DNA of 64,000 nt. It comes from Roseateles sp. SL47 (lineage in GTDB: Bacteria > Pseudomonadota > Gammaproteobacteria > Burkholderiales > Burkholderiaceae_C). The notes under the pieces were generated by a model. It did no database searches. It saw nothing but the letters and a program-made list of their open reading frames with translations, and was not told the origin of the DNA. Each line of letters begins with the position of its first letter. Within the stretch, counting starts at the first letter, position 1. The translations under genes and the position numbers were made by a program. This document shows positions 46,658 to 55,075 of this stretch, piece by piece. The stretch lies in NCBI RefSeq assembly GCF_026625885.1, contig NZ_CP113068.1:3410001-3474000 (forward strand), read 5' to 3'.

Positions 46658-47951
46658 TCACCGGGGCGAGATGGTCACGGTGACCGGGCCATCGATCTTG
46701 AAGCTGCGGCGGCCCAGCACGGCCTGGCTGCGGCGGCCGCGCCCAGTTCACGCGGGCGTGCCACCGGCGACGGCGGCCGCACGCTGGCCGGCCGGCTGTG
46801 GGTGGCGGGCGGCAGGGCCCGGGGCTGTGCCGCGACGCGCCGGGCGGTGCGCGGCAGCGCCTGGCGCACCCGCTGGGTGGCCTGCTGTGGGGTCGGCGAG
46901 GTGCGGGCGGCCGTGCGTCCAGCGGCATGCGTGAGACGGGGCAGTTGACGGATGGCGCGTGGGTCGCGGCTGCGCATCAGCTCTCGCGCTGCGGAGGCCA
47001 CGCCACGGACCAGCGCCCGGCGCCCGGACTGGCCCAGGTGAGACAGATTGCGGAAGCCCAGCCCGCGGGCGGCGGCACGTGCGGCCATGGCCACCATGCC
47101 GGGCAGCGCTTCATCCACGCCGTCTTCATACAGCTCGGCCATGGCATCGAAGTCATCGAATTCGTCACCGCCCCCGCCGATCAGCTGGCTGAGCTGTGCA
47201 AGCAGGGCCTGACCGCTGCCTGCCGCCTGGCCAAGACCTTGGACGGTCTGCCCGAAACCGGCCGCCGCACGGCCCACGCCCCCGGCAAGGCCACTGGCGC
47301 GCCGTCCGAACTGGGCCGCGCTGCGGGCCCCCGGCTCACGGTGTCAAGGCCGGACGCCAGGCCCGGGGCTCCGAGCAGGCGGGCCAGCCGGGCGGCTGCG
47401 CTGGCTGCCGGCGAGATGCGGCTGGCGACGCGCCCGGCCTGCCCGGCGATCTGGCCGACGCGGCGGGCGCCTCGGGCCACAGTGCCGGCGGTGCGTGCGA
47501 TGCCTTGCACGCCACCGGCGCGCCGCATCAGCATGCCGCCCACCCGGCCCAGGCCGCCCAGCAGGCGCCCGATGAACTCGTCCTCGTCGGCGGCATCCAG
47601 GCCATCGGCGACTTCTTCTTCGAAGGCGCTCCAGAGGTCCATGTCGCCGCCGTCGCCATCGGCGTAGTCGCCATAGTCCCCGGCCTCTGCGGCGTCGGCA
47701 TAGGCATCGCCACTGTCGTAACCATCGGCGCCATCGCTGCCATCGCCATAAGCGAAGGCGTGGGCGCCGCCTTGCGGGGCACCGTCGCCCATGGCGTCCA
47801 TGCCGTCATCCTCGAAACCGTCGGAGGCTTCGAATCCGTCGCCGAGGTTCCCGTCCTCGAAACCGTCGCCGTGCAACATGGCGTCACCACTGTCGGTGGC
47901 CAGGTCACCTTCAAGCGCCAGGTCCTCGGCGCTGTCGAAGGGGTTGAGCAT
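46658..47951 (-). pseudogene. Frameshifted paralogue of the charge-segregated protein, unknown-locus gene 1
   Basis: Three frames are needed to read this gene. From the ATG at 47951 (strong AGGAGG Shine-Dalgarno) the acidic N-terminus and EDEFIGRLLGGLGRVGGML (about 123-141) run to about LASGLDTV near 47345. The frame then shifts to ARSAAQFGRRASGLAGGVG and continues through GGGGDEFDDFDAMAELYEDG and a basic region. A second shift near 46740 leads to RRSFKIDGPVTVTISPR and a TGA at 46660-46658, which matches the end of the paralogue. Without the shifts it would be about 430 residues. It may be a pseudogene or two sequencing errors in GC-rich repeats. Confidence 0.68.
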
Positions 47952-48309
47952 CTTGAACCTCCTGCGGAATGCAATCGCGGCGAAAGCCGCATGGAAGGCA
48001 CTCTAGGCAGCAGGTCGATGGGTCTCAATCCGCGACTTGGCGGGCGCCCGAAGCAGGGCGTGTTGACGCGGTGGCCGATTGGCGGGAGGGGGAATGTGGG
48101 AGGTGGGATGTGGGAGGTGGGATGTGGGAGCGGGAATGTGGGCGTTCGTTGAGGGCCAGCCGTGTACACGTCCGCAAATGAGGGTAGTCACGTGCGGGGG
48201 ACTGTGCGGGGGACTGTTACACGGCATACCCCCAATCTGAAGATGTACGTTAGCGAGGGTAGGGAATCACAATCGCGCCCCTGATCCCTTCGGGTTGGAG
48301 CATCTGCTC
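47952..48309. promoter_or_regulatory. Divergent promoter region with tandem repeats
   Basis: 358 bp between the unknown locus and its divergent LuxR-type regulator. It contains about 3.5 units of a 13-15 bp repeat, consensus GATGTGGGAGGTGG (48092-48142), the perfect palindrome CGTGTACACG (48161-48170), and two perfect 12-bp copies of GTGCGGGGGACT (48192-48215). These are candidates for regulator binding sites controlling the eight-gene operon. Confidence 0.5.
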
Positions 48310-48822
48310 ATGATGGAACTCGATCTCCCCCCAGCGGCCACGGGTGACCGCTGCAGCACCCTGGAACTGCATGGGCGCCGCTACACGGTGCTGTGCGTCG
48401 ATGGACTGACGCCTCGCCAGCAGAGCCGCCCCGGCCAGGCCCGACCGCGCCATGTCTATCACGGCGCCGAACTGGTCCATTTTCAGTTGGGCGACCATCG
48501 ATATGTGCTGGTGCCGGAGGACAGTGCGGGGGACGCTCCCGCATCGTCGGCCGCGATGCCAGACGGCGACGCTGCGGGCGAACGCACCGGTGATCTGCGG
48601 CGCCTGCTGACGCATCGCGAACTTCAGATTGTTCAGCTGATCTGCCTTGGGCTGCTCACCAAGCAGGTGGCAGACCGATTGCACCTGAGCGAGTTCACGG
48701 TGCGTTCTTATCTCAAGACCATTTATTGCAAGCTGGGTGTGCGTTCGCGCGGTGCGATGGTGTTTGCATATGCCAGCGCTTTTGGGGTGGCGCCGCCTGC
48801 GGGATTGGTGGAGGGCGCATGA
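48310..48822 (+). CDS. LuxR-type transcriptional regulator
   Basis: A 170-residue regulator. The N-terminal ~90 residues are an unrecognised domain (LHGRRYTVLCVDGL, HVYHGAELVHFQLGDHRYVL) without a receiver aspartate; a short linker follows, then a LuxR helix-turn-helix (about 101-160: LLTHRELQIVQLICLGLLTK, then EFTVRSYLKTIYCKLG). The ATG at 48310 has a GGAG Shine-Dalgarno 9 bp upstream. It is divergent from the unknown locus and is its likely regulator. Confidence 0.82.
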   Translation: MMELDLPPAATGDRCSTLELHGRRYTVLCVDGLTPRQQSRPGQARPRHVYHGAELVHFQLGDHRYVLVPEDSAGDAPASSAAMPDGDAAGERTGDLRRLLTHRELQIVQLICLGLLTKQVADRLHLSEFTVRSYLKTIYCKLGVRSRGAMVFAYASAFGVAPPAGLVEGA

Positions 48823-48835
48823 CACCAGCGCAGCA

Positions 48836-49806
48836 TCAATGTGGACCGCGTCGCCCGCGCACCTCCAGCACGAAGTACGCCGCTGCCGCCACGACCAGCG
48901 GTGCGAGGTAATACAGCGCGCGATAGGCGATCAAGGCGGCCAGCACGGTGGAGGCGCCCAGCGTGGGGCCGAGCAGGGCGACGAACACGCCCTCCAGCAC
49001 ACCCAGACCCGCAGGCACATGGGCCACCACGCCGGCCACGGCCGCCACCAGCAGCACGGCCAAGGTGGTGCCGTAGGGCACGGCCTGTTGCAGCAGCACA
49101 TGGACGATCAGTCCGATGGTCAGCCAATTGATGGCCGACACCAGCAACTGCAGGCCCGCCAGACGAATGGAAGGCAACACGATCTCATGGCCGCGCAGCC
49201 GGTATTCGCGGCGACGCGCCAGCGCACAGAGGGCGAGGTACGCAGCCGCCAGCAGCCACATCACACCGCCCAGGGCCCGCAGGGCGGCAGCGCTGAGGGG
49301 CCAGTCCGGCGGTGGGGAGAGAAATCCCCCAGGAACAGGCCGCCCGCCAAGACGCCATACCCCAGCCAGTTGGTGCTCAGGCTCAGGGCCAGCACCTGGG
49401 TCGGCACCGGCTGGCGCAGGCCTTCCCTGGCATACAGACGAAGCCGGATGGCAAAGGCGCCCACCAATGAGCCAAGGTTGAGATTGAAGGCGTAGCTGAT
49501 GAAGGTGATCAGCATCACGCGCCGACGTGGCACGGCATGGCCTGTCCAGTGCTTGCCGATGAGGTCGTAGGTGCTGTAGGTGAGGTGGCTGAATGCGCAC
49601 AGGACACCGGCCATCAGCAGCGTGGCCGGGGGCACCTGGCGAAGCGCCTGCCCGACGGCCGGCCAGTCCACCTGCCGGGCCGCCCACACCAACAGCCCCA
49701 GCACCACCAGGCCAAAGCCCAGGCCCAGCCACCGGCCCCAGGCCCGGCGGTGGGCCGGGGTCAATCGGCGGATTCCCGGCGCAGCCGCTGGATGCCTCGC
49801 TGCCAT
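48836..49806 (-). pseudogene. ybhN: YbhN-like lysylphosphatidylglycerol synthase-type membrane protein, frameshifted
   Basis: A multi-spanning membrane protein of the YbhN/UPF0104 group (MprF-like membrane region), normally about 320 residues. The first half reads WGRWLGLGFGLVVLGLLVW to STNWLGYGVLAGGLFLG; near 49320-49331 a single-base change in a C5 run (G on the coding strand) shifts the frame, and the rest continues as FLSPPPDWPLSAAALRALGG to VLEVRGRRGPH. It is the last gene of ybhP-clsB-ybhN. The start at 49806 overlaps the clsB stop. It could be a real defect or a homopolymer error in the assembly. Confidence 0.8.
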
Positions 49807-51062
49807 TGCCACGCCTCGGCTGCGGGATGTTCGGTGGCGCTGACCACCACCGGTGTATCGGCCGCTGGCAGGATGGCCTGTTGCCCGGCGGGCAGCCGCG
49901 CGAGCCAGCGCGGGAAATGCCGCATCACATGGAAGACCAGCGCGCCCACACCCAGGCGCCACCACCAGCGATTGGCAGCGGTTTGCGACAGCTCCAGCTT
50001 GACGCAGGCGTCGCGCATCAGCGGCGTGAGCTTGTTGCGCAGAGCGGTGTTGAAGTCGGCGTCCTGGATGATGAGGTTGGCCTCCAGGTTCAGCGACAGG
50101 CTGAGGGGATCGAGATTGCTGCTGCCCACCGTCGCCCAGACGTCGTCCACCAGGGCCACCTTGCCGTGCATCGGACGTTCGCAATATTCATGGATGTGAA
50201 CGCCGCTGCGCATCAGCAGGTCATACACCATATGGGCGGCCCAGCGGGCGGCGGGAATGTCGGGCTGGCCTTGCAGGATCAGATGCACCGCCACCCCGCG
50301 TTGTGCGGCCCGCTGCATGCTCTTGAGCAGGCGATAACCGGGGAAGAAATACGCGTTGGCGATGATCACCTCGTGCTGGGCGGCGTGCAGGGCCAGGCGG
50401 TACATGCGCTCGATGTCATCGCGGTGGCGGTGGTTGTCCCGGGTGACCACCATGCTCTTGGCGGTGCCTGCGACCGGCGGCACCGGAAAGGCGTTGTCCG
50501 CGGCATCGGTGCCGCTGCGGTGGGGCCACCAGCGGCGCTTGGGCAGCACGGGGGCCATCAGCTTGCGGGTGGCTCGCCGCAACTGGGCCACGATCGGGCC
50601 GTGGATGCGAACGGCATAGTCCTGCTTGGCTTCCGGTCCGAAGTCCAGCAGGTGGTCGGCGGAGAAATTGATGCCTCCGATGAAGCCGGTGGAGCCGTCC
50701 ACCACCACGATCTTGCGATGCAGGCGTCGGAAGGGCTTGAGGCGGCGAGAGAGTTTGGGGGGTGGGTCGAAGACATGCAGACGGACGCCTGCATCGGTGA
50801 GGCTGCCCACGAAATCCTGGGAGAGGGTGGGGGAGCCGAAGCCGTCCACGGTCATGTGGACTTCCACGCCGCGTCGGGCGGCGGCCACCAGCACATCGCG
50901 CAGCGCGAGGCCGACCTTGTCCTCGAAGAGGATGAAGGTTTCGATGAGCACTTCGCGCTGGGCGGCCTCGACGGCCGAGAACACCGCAGGGAAGTACGCT
51001 TCGCCGTTTTCCAGCAGTTCAAGCCGGTTGCCGACGGTCCACTCGGGCCTTCTGAATCTCAT
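49761..51062 (-). CDS. clsB: Cardiolipin synthase B, phospholipase D superfamily
   Basis: Membrane-associated phosphatidyltransferase that makes cardiolipin, 433 residues. Two HKD motifs are visible: [18 protein letters not shown] (about 157-174) and [19 protein letters not shown] (about 345-363). From the ATG at 51062 (MRFRRPEW) it overlaps the ybhP stop (ATGA). The order ybhP-clsB-ybhN is the same as in E. coli, which supports the ClsB rather than ClsA call. Confidence 0.88.
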   Translation of the reverse strand: MRFRRPEWTVGNRLELLENGEAYFPAVFSAVEAAQREVLIETFILFEDKVGLALRDVLVAAARRGVEVHMTVDGFGSPTLSQDFVGSLTDAGVRLHVFDPPPKLSRRLKPFRRLHRKIVVVDGSTGFIGGINFSADHLLDFGPEAKQDYAVRIHGPIVAQLRRATRKLMAPVLPKRRWWPHRSGTDAADNAFPVPPVAGTAKSMVVTRDNHRHRDDIERMYRLALHAAQHEVIIANAYFFPGYRLLKSMQRAAQRGVAVHLILQGQPDIPAARWAAHMVYDLLMRSGVHIHEYCERPMHGKVALVDDVWATVGSSNLDPLSLSLNLEANLIIQDADFNTALRNKLTPLMRDACVKLELSQTAANRWWWRLGVGALVFHVMRHFPRWLARLPAGQQAILPAADTPVVVSATEHPAAEAWQWQRGIQRLRRESAD

Positions 51063-51796
51063 AGGCAAATCTCCGCAGCGAGGGGGGCGTGGTCTGAGAG
51101 ATGGGACCAGGGGTGGCGCGGCAACACGATGGGGTGCTGCACGGCGGCGCCCCGCACGTAGATGCGATCCAGCGGCAGCAGCGGCCAACGCGAGGGGAAG
51201 GTACGGGCGGCGGCGCCATAGGCTTTCACGAAGACTTCCGCGAGGCCGGCGCAGCGGCTGAGCATCTTGTGGGCGCGTTGCCGCCAGTCATTGAAATCGC
51301 CGGCCACGACCACGGCTTCGTCCATGGGCAGGCTGTTGATGAGCTGGCACAGCCGTTCCACTTGCCGGTGTCGATGGGATTCGCGCAGGCCCAGGTGAAC
51401 GCAGATGGCGTGAAGCGGCCGGCCGTCCTGCAGCCGCAGCACGCTATGCAGCAGGCCTCGCGGCTCCGGCCCTTCCACCGAGACATCGTGGTTGACGTGA
51501 TGGGTGATCGCGAACTTGGACAGCAACGCGTTCCCGTGATGGCCCTGGGGATAAACGGCGTTGCGCCCGTAGGCGAAATCCGACCACAGGCTGTCGGCCA
51601 GAAATTCGTAATGGGGAGTCTGGGGCCAGGTGGGCACCCGCGCGGCATGCAGCTCGTGCTCCCCGAGAACTTCCTGAAGAAAGACCACGTCGGCCGACAC
51701 AGACCGAACGGCCTCACGCAACTCGTGAAGAATGAAGCGGCGGTTGAAAAAACCGAAGCCCTTATGGAGATTGACCGTGAGGACCGTGAATTTCAT
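51059..51796 (-). CDS. ybhP: Endonuclease/exonuclease/phosphatase family protein YbhP
   Basis: A 245-residue member of the metal-dependent endonuclease/exonuclease/phosphatase superfamily. Motifs: [10 protein letters not shown] (start of the fold), [10 protein letters not shown] (metal-binding Glu), the mid-fold [27 protein letters not shown] and the C-terminal [12 protein letters not shown] with catalytic Asp-His. I chose the ATG at 51796 (MKFTVL). It heads the operon with clsB and ybhN, so a role in phospholipid metabolism is inferred. Substrate unknown. Confidence 0.85.
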   Translation of the reverse strand: MKFTVLTVNLHKGFGFFNRRFILHELREAVRSVSADVVFLQEVLGEHELHAARVPTWPQTPHYEFLADSLWSDFAYGRNAVYPQGHHGNALLSKFAITHHVNHDVSVEGPEPRGLLHSVLRLQDGRPLHAICVHLGLRESHRHRQVERLCQLINSLPMDEAVVVAGDFNDWRQRAHKMLSRCAGLAEVFVKAYGAAARTFPSRWPLLPLDRIYVRGAAVQHPIVLPRHPWSHLSDHAPLAAEICL

Positions 51797-51993
51797 GGCC
51801 TGCACCATGGCAAACCATATGCCCGAGCTGATTGGTCCCAAGAGGGCTCACGGGCAGCATGTGGCGCAGCAGTCCGTGGGTGTTGTTGCTGGAGCAGCCT
51901 TCGAGCTTCGGTAACCTAGCCGATGCAGAAAAGGAGCGGGCACGACAGGCAGCCGCAACCATATTGAATTAACAACAGCATAGAGGGAGCTTG

Positions 51994-52423
51994 TGATGCC
52001 TTGCACCTCATGGGCCCTCCTTGGACCGATCACGACGCGCGACCCGTGCTGCACGGCGACAACGCCTTCGTGGAATCGTTGTTCCGCACGGCCAAGTATC
52101 GGCCGGAGTTCCCGGAAAAGGGCTTTGCAGGGCTCGGCGGCGTACGCGAATTGGCGCGCAAGTTCGTGCATGGGTACAACCGCGATCACCGCCATAGTGG
52201 CATTCGCTACGTGAGTCCGGCGCAGCGGCACGACGGCGTCGATGTTGCAATCCTGGCAGCCCGGTACGATGTGTATGGCAAGGCCCGGCAGCGCAGCCCG
52301 GGGCGCAGGTCAGGCGATGCGCGGGACTGGTCGCACGTCACCGTCGTCACGCTCAACCCGGAGCGCGAGTCGCTCGTCACTGCGGCCTCGCGTTCCATGA
52401 ATACTCGGACGTTGGCCGCATGA
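51994..52423 (+). pseudogene. IS3-family transposase remnant (C-terminal part)
   Basis: Only the last ~120 residues of an IS3-type integrase core remain: DNAFVESLFRTAKYRPEFP, then KFVHGYNRDHRHSGIRYV and SPAQRHDG, followed by a normal C-terminus to a TGA at 52423. The catalytic Glu segment is present but the first two Asp motifs are missing, as is the upstream OrfA. The 5' boundary is near 52045-52060. No inverted repeat ends were found. Sign of past transposition next to the ybh operon. Confidence 0.8.
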
Positions 52424-52559
52424 GCGACGCGACCACTAGCTTGACGCGCGCCGCCGGTCCGCGGGCAGCTGGCTGCCCGCCCTGGTAGCAGCGCCGCAGG
52501 CCGGTATGCGTGCTCTGGGCCTTCGGACGGGCTCCTGGCTACCCACCCCTTGCCCAGGT

Positions 52560-52760
52560 GTTGTCGTGTCGCTGTTACGCATGTCGGCCTCCGACTCTCT
52601 GAGCTCCACGGGGCTGATTCGGACTCGGGTGCCGGGCATCTCGCTTTGCCCCGCCTACAGCTTGGACTCCGTGGACTCGATGACTTGCGTGCTTCGTCCA
52701 ACAGGCCCGCGAAGGTGAGCGCTTCGAGTGCCGCCTTTGCGTAGTTGTCCACGCATCCTC
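52560..52760 (-). pseudogene. RusA-like Holliday junction resolvase remnant
   Basis: Degenerate RusA-type gene on the minus strand. CVDNYAKAALEALTFAGLLD matches the conserved RusA metal-site segment (VDN...K...DAL). An extra base near 52685-52690 shifts the frame, after which the expected QVIESTESKL, a TAG (52655-52657) and then MPGTRVRISPVELRE follow, as in phage RusA C-termini. The N-terminal third is lost or unrecognisable. It is a prophage relic. Confidence 0.6.
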
Positions 52761-53305
52761 TGTGGTCATGGTTTAGGCAGCTTCTTCGGGCGCCGACAGA
52801 CGAGCTCAAACTCGCCCGCCCCTCCACTTCCCACCGCCAGGAACGACCCGCGATCAATCGGCGTTCTTCCTGCCGCCCACGACCGAACACCCCGGAGCTA
52901 GACGGCAGGCGCTGGTCAGCACTGACCGAGGGTGGTGGCTTTCATCGACCATGGCGCTGGTATTGCTCGCTCGCTTAAGGCAGCTCTGCAGCGACCTAGG
53001 TCAGTCGGCGCCGCACTTCATATGACCGGTCCCGGACGCGCTCCCGCCATCAGGGCGCCGGCCGAGTCAGGCTCCGAACGACCGCTTCGATGGTCGGACC
53101 GGCCATTCGATGATGCGCTCCCGCGCTGAAGAAGTCTCCGGGGCTGGTTCGATGTCTCACGAACGTCTCATATCGACTTCTCGCCGCCTTCGCACTTAGC
53201 AATACGGGCTGTCGTAGCGCCGACGTTCAACGTTTGCTCAGCAGGCGCGGGTCGGACGCAGCGCAAGGTTGAACTGCATGGCGCTGACGTGCTGGGTTGT
53301 CACCC
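52761..53305. other. Degenerate DNA, no gene seen
   Basis: 545 bp between the RusA relic and the MDR oxidoreductase. Short frames on both strands have Arg/Ser/Pro-rich composition typical of noncoding GC-rich DNA. No repeat, terminator or RNA gene is evident. It is probably decayed mobile DNA. Confidence 0.4.
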
Positions 53306-54307
53306 TCACTTGATCCGGACCACGACCTTGCCCTTGGCGCGTCCGAGGGCCAGATAGTCCAGCGCCTCCTTGGCCTGGTCGAAAGGGAACACCTTGTCGA
53401 TCACGGGCCGGATGCGTTCCGCCTTGAGCAGTTCGCCAATCTCGCCCAGCTGCTGACCATCGGGGCGGACGAACAGGAAGGAGTAGTTGACCCCCTTCTT
53501 TTTCGCCAGCTTCATCATCTTCCGGCTCATCAGGCCGAACACGAACTTCAGGAAGAAGTTGAGCTTCCTTGCCTCTGCGAAGGCGGCGTCCAGCGGTCCC
53601 GTGAGCGAGACGATCCGACTGCCCGGCTTCAGGATGCCCAGCGATTTCTCGATGGTGTCGCCCTGGACCGACCCCAACACGCCGTCGTAGTCATGCAGGA
53701 CCTTCTCGAACGCCTGCTTCTTGTAGTCGACGATCTCGTCTGCACCCAGGCCGCGCACGAGCTCGATGCTTCCCGTGCTGACCGTCGTGCCGACCTTGGC
53801 ACCCATCTGGTGCGCCAGTTGGATGGCAAACGTGCCAATGCCACCCGAGCCTGCCGGAATGAACACCTTCTGGCCGCGGCGCAGGTTCATCCGTTCCTTC
53901 AGCGCCTGCCACGAGGTGAGGCTGACCATGGGAATCGAAGCGGCCTGCACGAAGTCCAGGTTGGCCGGCTTCAGCGCAGCGAGGCTCTCTGGCACGGCCG
54001 CGAACTCTGCCAACGAGCCCCTGCCCATGTCGAAGATGCTCGCGAAGACCTCGTCACCCGGCTTGAAGCGTGTCACCCTGCTGCCCACCTCGACCACCAC
54101 ACCGGCCAGGTCGCTGCCCAGCACCGCAGGCAGCTTGAAGCTCATGACGGGCTTGAAGGTTCCCGCCGGGACGATGTTGTCGATGGGGTTCAGGCCTGCC
54201 GCGTAGACCTGCACCAGCAGTTCGTCGGGCTGGAGCGTGGGGCGGTCGATGTTGGAGAAGCCGATGTCGGGCGACTTGCCGTAGCGCTTGAAGGTGAGTG
54301 CTTTCAT
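53306..54307 (-). CDS. MDR-family NADP-dependent oxidoreductase (quinone reductase-like)
   Basis: Zinc-free medium-chain dehydrogenase, 333 residues, like zeta-crystallin-type quinone oxidoreductases. The N-terminal GroES-like fold has QVYAAGLNPIDNIV and LGSDLAGVVVEVG; the Rossmann motif is FIPAGSGGIGTFAIQLA (about 145-160). From the ATG at 54307 (MKALTF). Probably cytosolic and NADPH-linked. It follows the TetR gene in the same direction, with the OYE and hydrolase genes upstream, suggesting a stress or xenobiotic regulon. Confidence 0.88.
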   Translation of the reverse strand: MKALTFKRYGKSPDIGFSNIDRPTLQPDELLVQVYAAGLNPIDNIVPAGTFKPVMSFKLPAVLGSDLAGVVVEVGSRVTRFKPGDEVFASIFDMGRGSLAEFAAVPESLAALKPANLDFVQAASIPMVSLTSWQALKERMNLRRGQKVFIPAGSGGIGTFAIQLAHQMGAKVGTTVSTGSIELVRGLGADEIVDYKKQAFEKVLHDYDGVLGSVQGDTIEKSLGILKPGSRIVSLTGPLDAAFAEARKLNFFLKFVFGLMSRKMMKLAKKKGVNYSFLFVRPDGQQLGEIGELLKAERIRPVIDKVFPFDQAKEALDYLALGRAKGKVVVRIK

Positions 54308-54436
54308 GGGTGTTTCCGTGTTCTGGCGGGTTGAAGGTTGTTGGTGGTCCAGCGCTGCCAAGTTCGACGCTGGAAGGGGGTGATGGTGTGAAGTGAGGTC
54401 TCAGCACTCGGGAATGACCCGGCGCCTCGGCCGGTT

Positions 54437-55042
54437 TCAGTCCGATGGCTCCGGCGAACTGAGGGCGTGCTCCAGCTGGAGGTGGGCGCGGGTCGCCTGC
54501 AGCACCGACTCCGACAGCGCAGGCTCGTCAATCGCACGGGCCAGCACGACGGCACCCACCAGCGTGGCCATGGTGGTCAGCGCCCGCTGATGCGCCTCCG
54601 GTTGGCCCAAGTCGTCAGCCTGGCGCGCGACGAGGTCGATCATTTCCTTGATGCGCCTCGTGGCTGCACGGCGTACGACAGGCGCCTGCCGGCGCATCTC
54701 CGACCCCAGCGCTGCAATGGGGCAGCCCGCGTCCGGCTCCTCGACATGGGACGGCGCCAGATACGCTGAAAGCAATGCCCGCAGCGCACCGCCTGGAGAT
54801 TCCGCAGCGGCGATGCGCGAGAAGATGGCCACAGACTCAGCACCCGCGCGGTCGGTCAGTTCGACCAGCATGGCCTCTCTCGAATCAAAGTGCGCATAGA
54901 AGCCGCCGTGCGTGAGGCTCGCCTCTTTCATCACACGCGCGATGCTGACGGCGTCGTAGCCTTCGCGCCGAATCGCGCGTGCGCCAGCGTCCATGATGCG
55001 TTCATGAGAGGCCTGCTTGGCGCGTGACTTGGAAGTCTTCAT
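54437..55042 (-). CDS. TetR/AcrR-family transcriptional repressor
   Basis: A 201-residue TetR-family regulator. The helix-turn-helix spans about 15-60: ERIMDAGARAIRREGYDAVS, then KEASLTHGGFYAHFDSREAM. The C-terminal ligand domain contains the pattern SEMRRQAPVVRRA and ends with LSSPEPSD. THGGFY is typical of the subgroup near AcrR/NemR-like regulators. ATG at 55042 (MKTSKSRAKQ) is preferred over 55060. It lies within the oxidoreductase/hydrolase set it likely controls. Confidence 0.88.
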   Translation of the reverse strand: MKTSKSRAKQASHERIMDAGARAIRREGYDAVSIARVMKEASLTHGGFYAHFDSREAMLVELTDRAGAESVAIFSRIAAAESPGGALRALLSAYLAPSHVEEPDAGCPIAALGSEMRRQAPVVRRAATRRIKEMIDLVARQADDLGQPEAHQRALTTMATLVGAVVLARAIDEPALSESVLQATRAHLQLEHALSSPEPSD

Positions 55043-55075
55043 GTCCATAGGTACTGCCAAACGTGATGTAGCCGC

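Noticed and set aside
44113..46683. 856-residue plus-strand reading frame
   Set aside because: Antisense to the metalloprotease-like and charge-segregated genes; reverse complement of Arg/Ala codons gives its His/Gly-rich text.
48092..48215. Possible CRISPR array
   Set aside because: Repeat units are 12-15 bp and contiguous, with no unique spacers and no cas genes.
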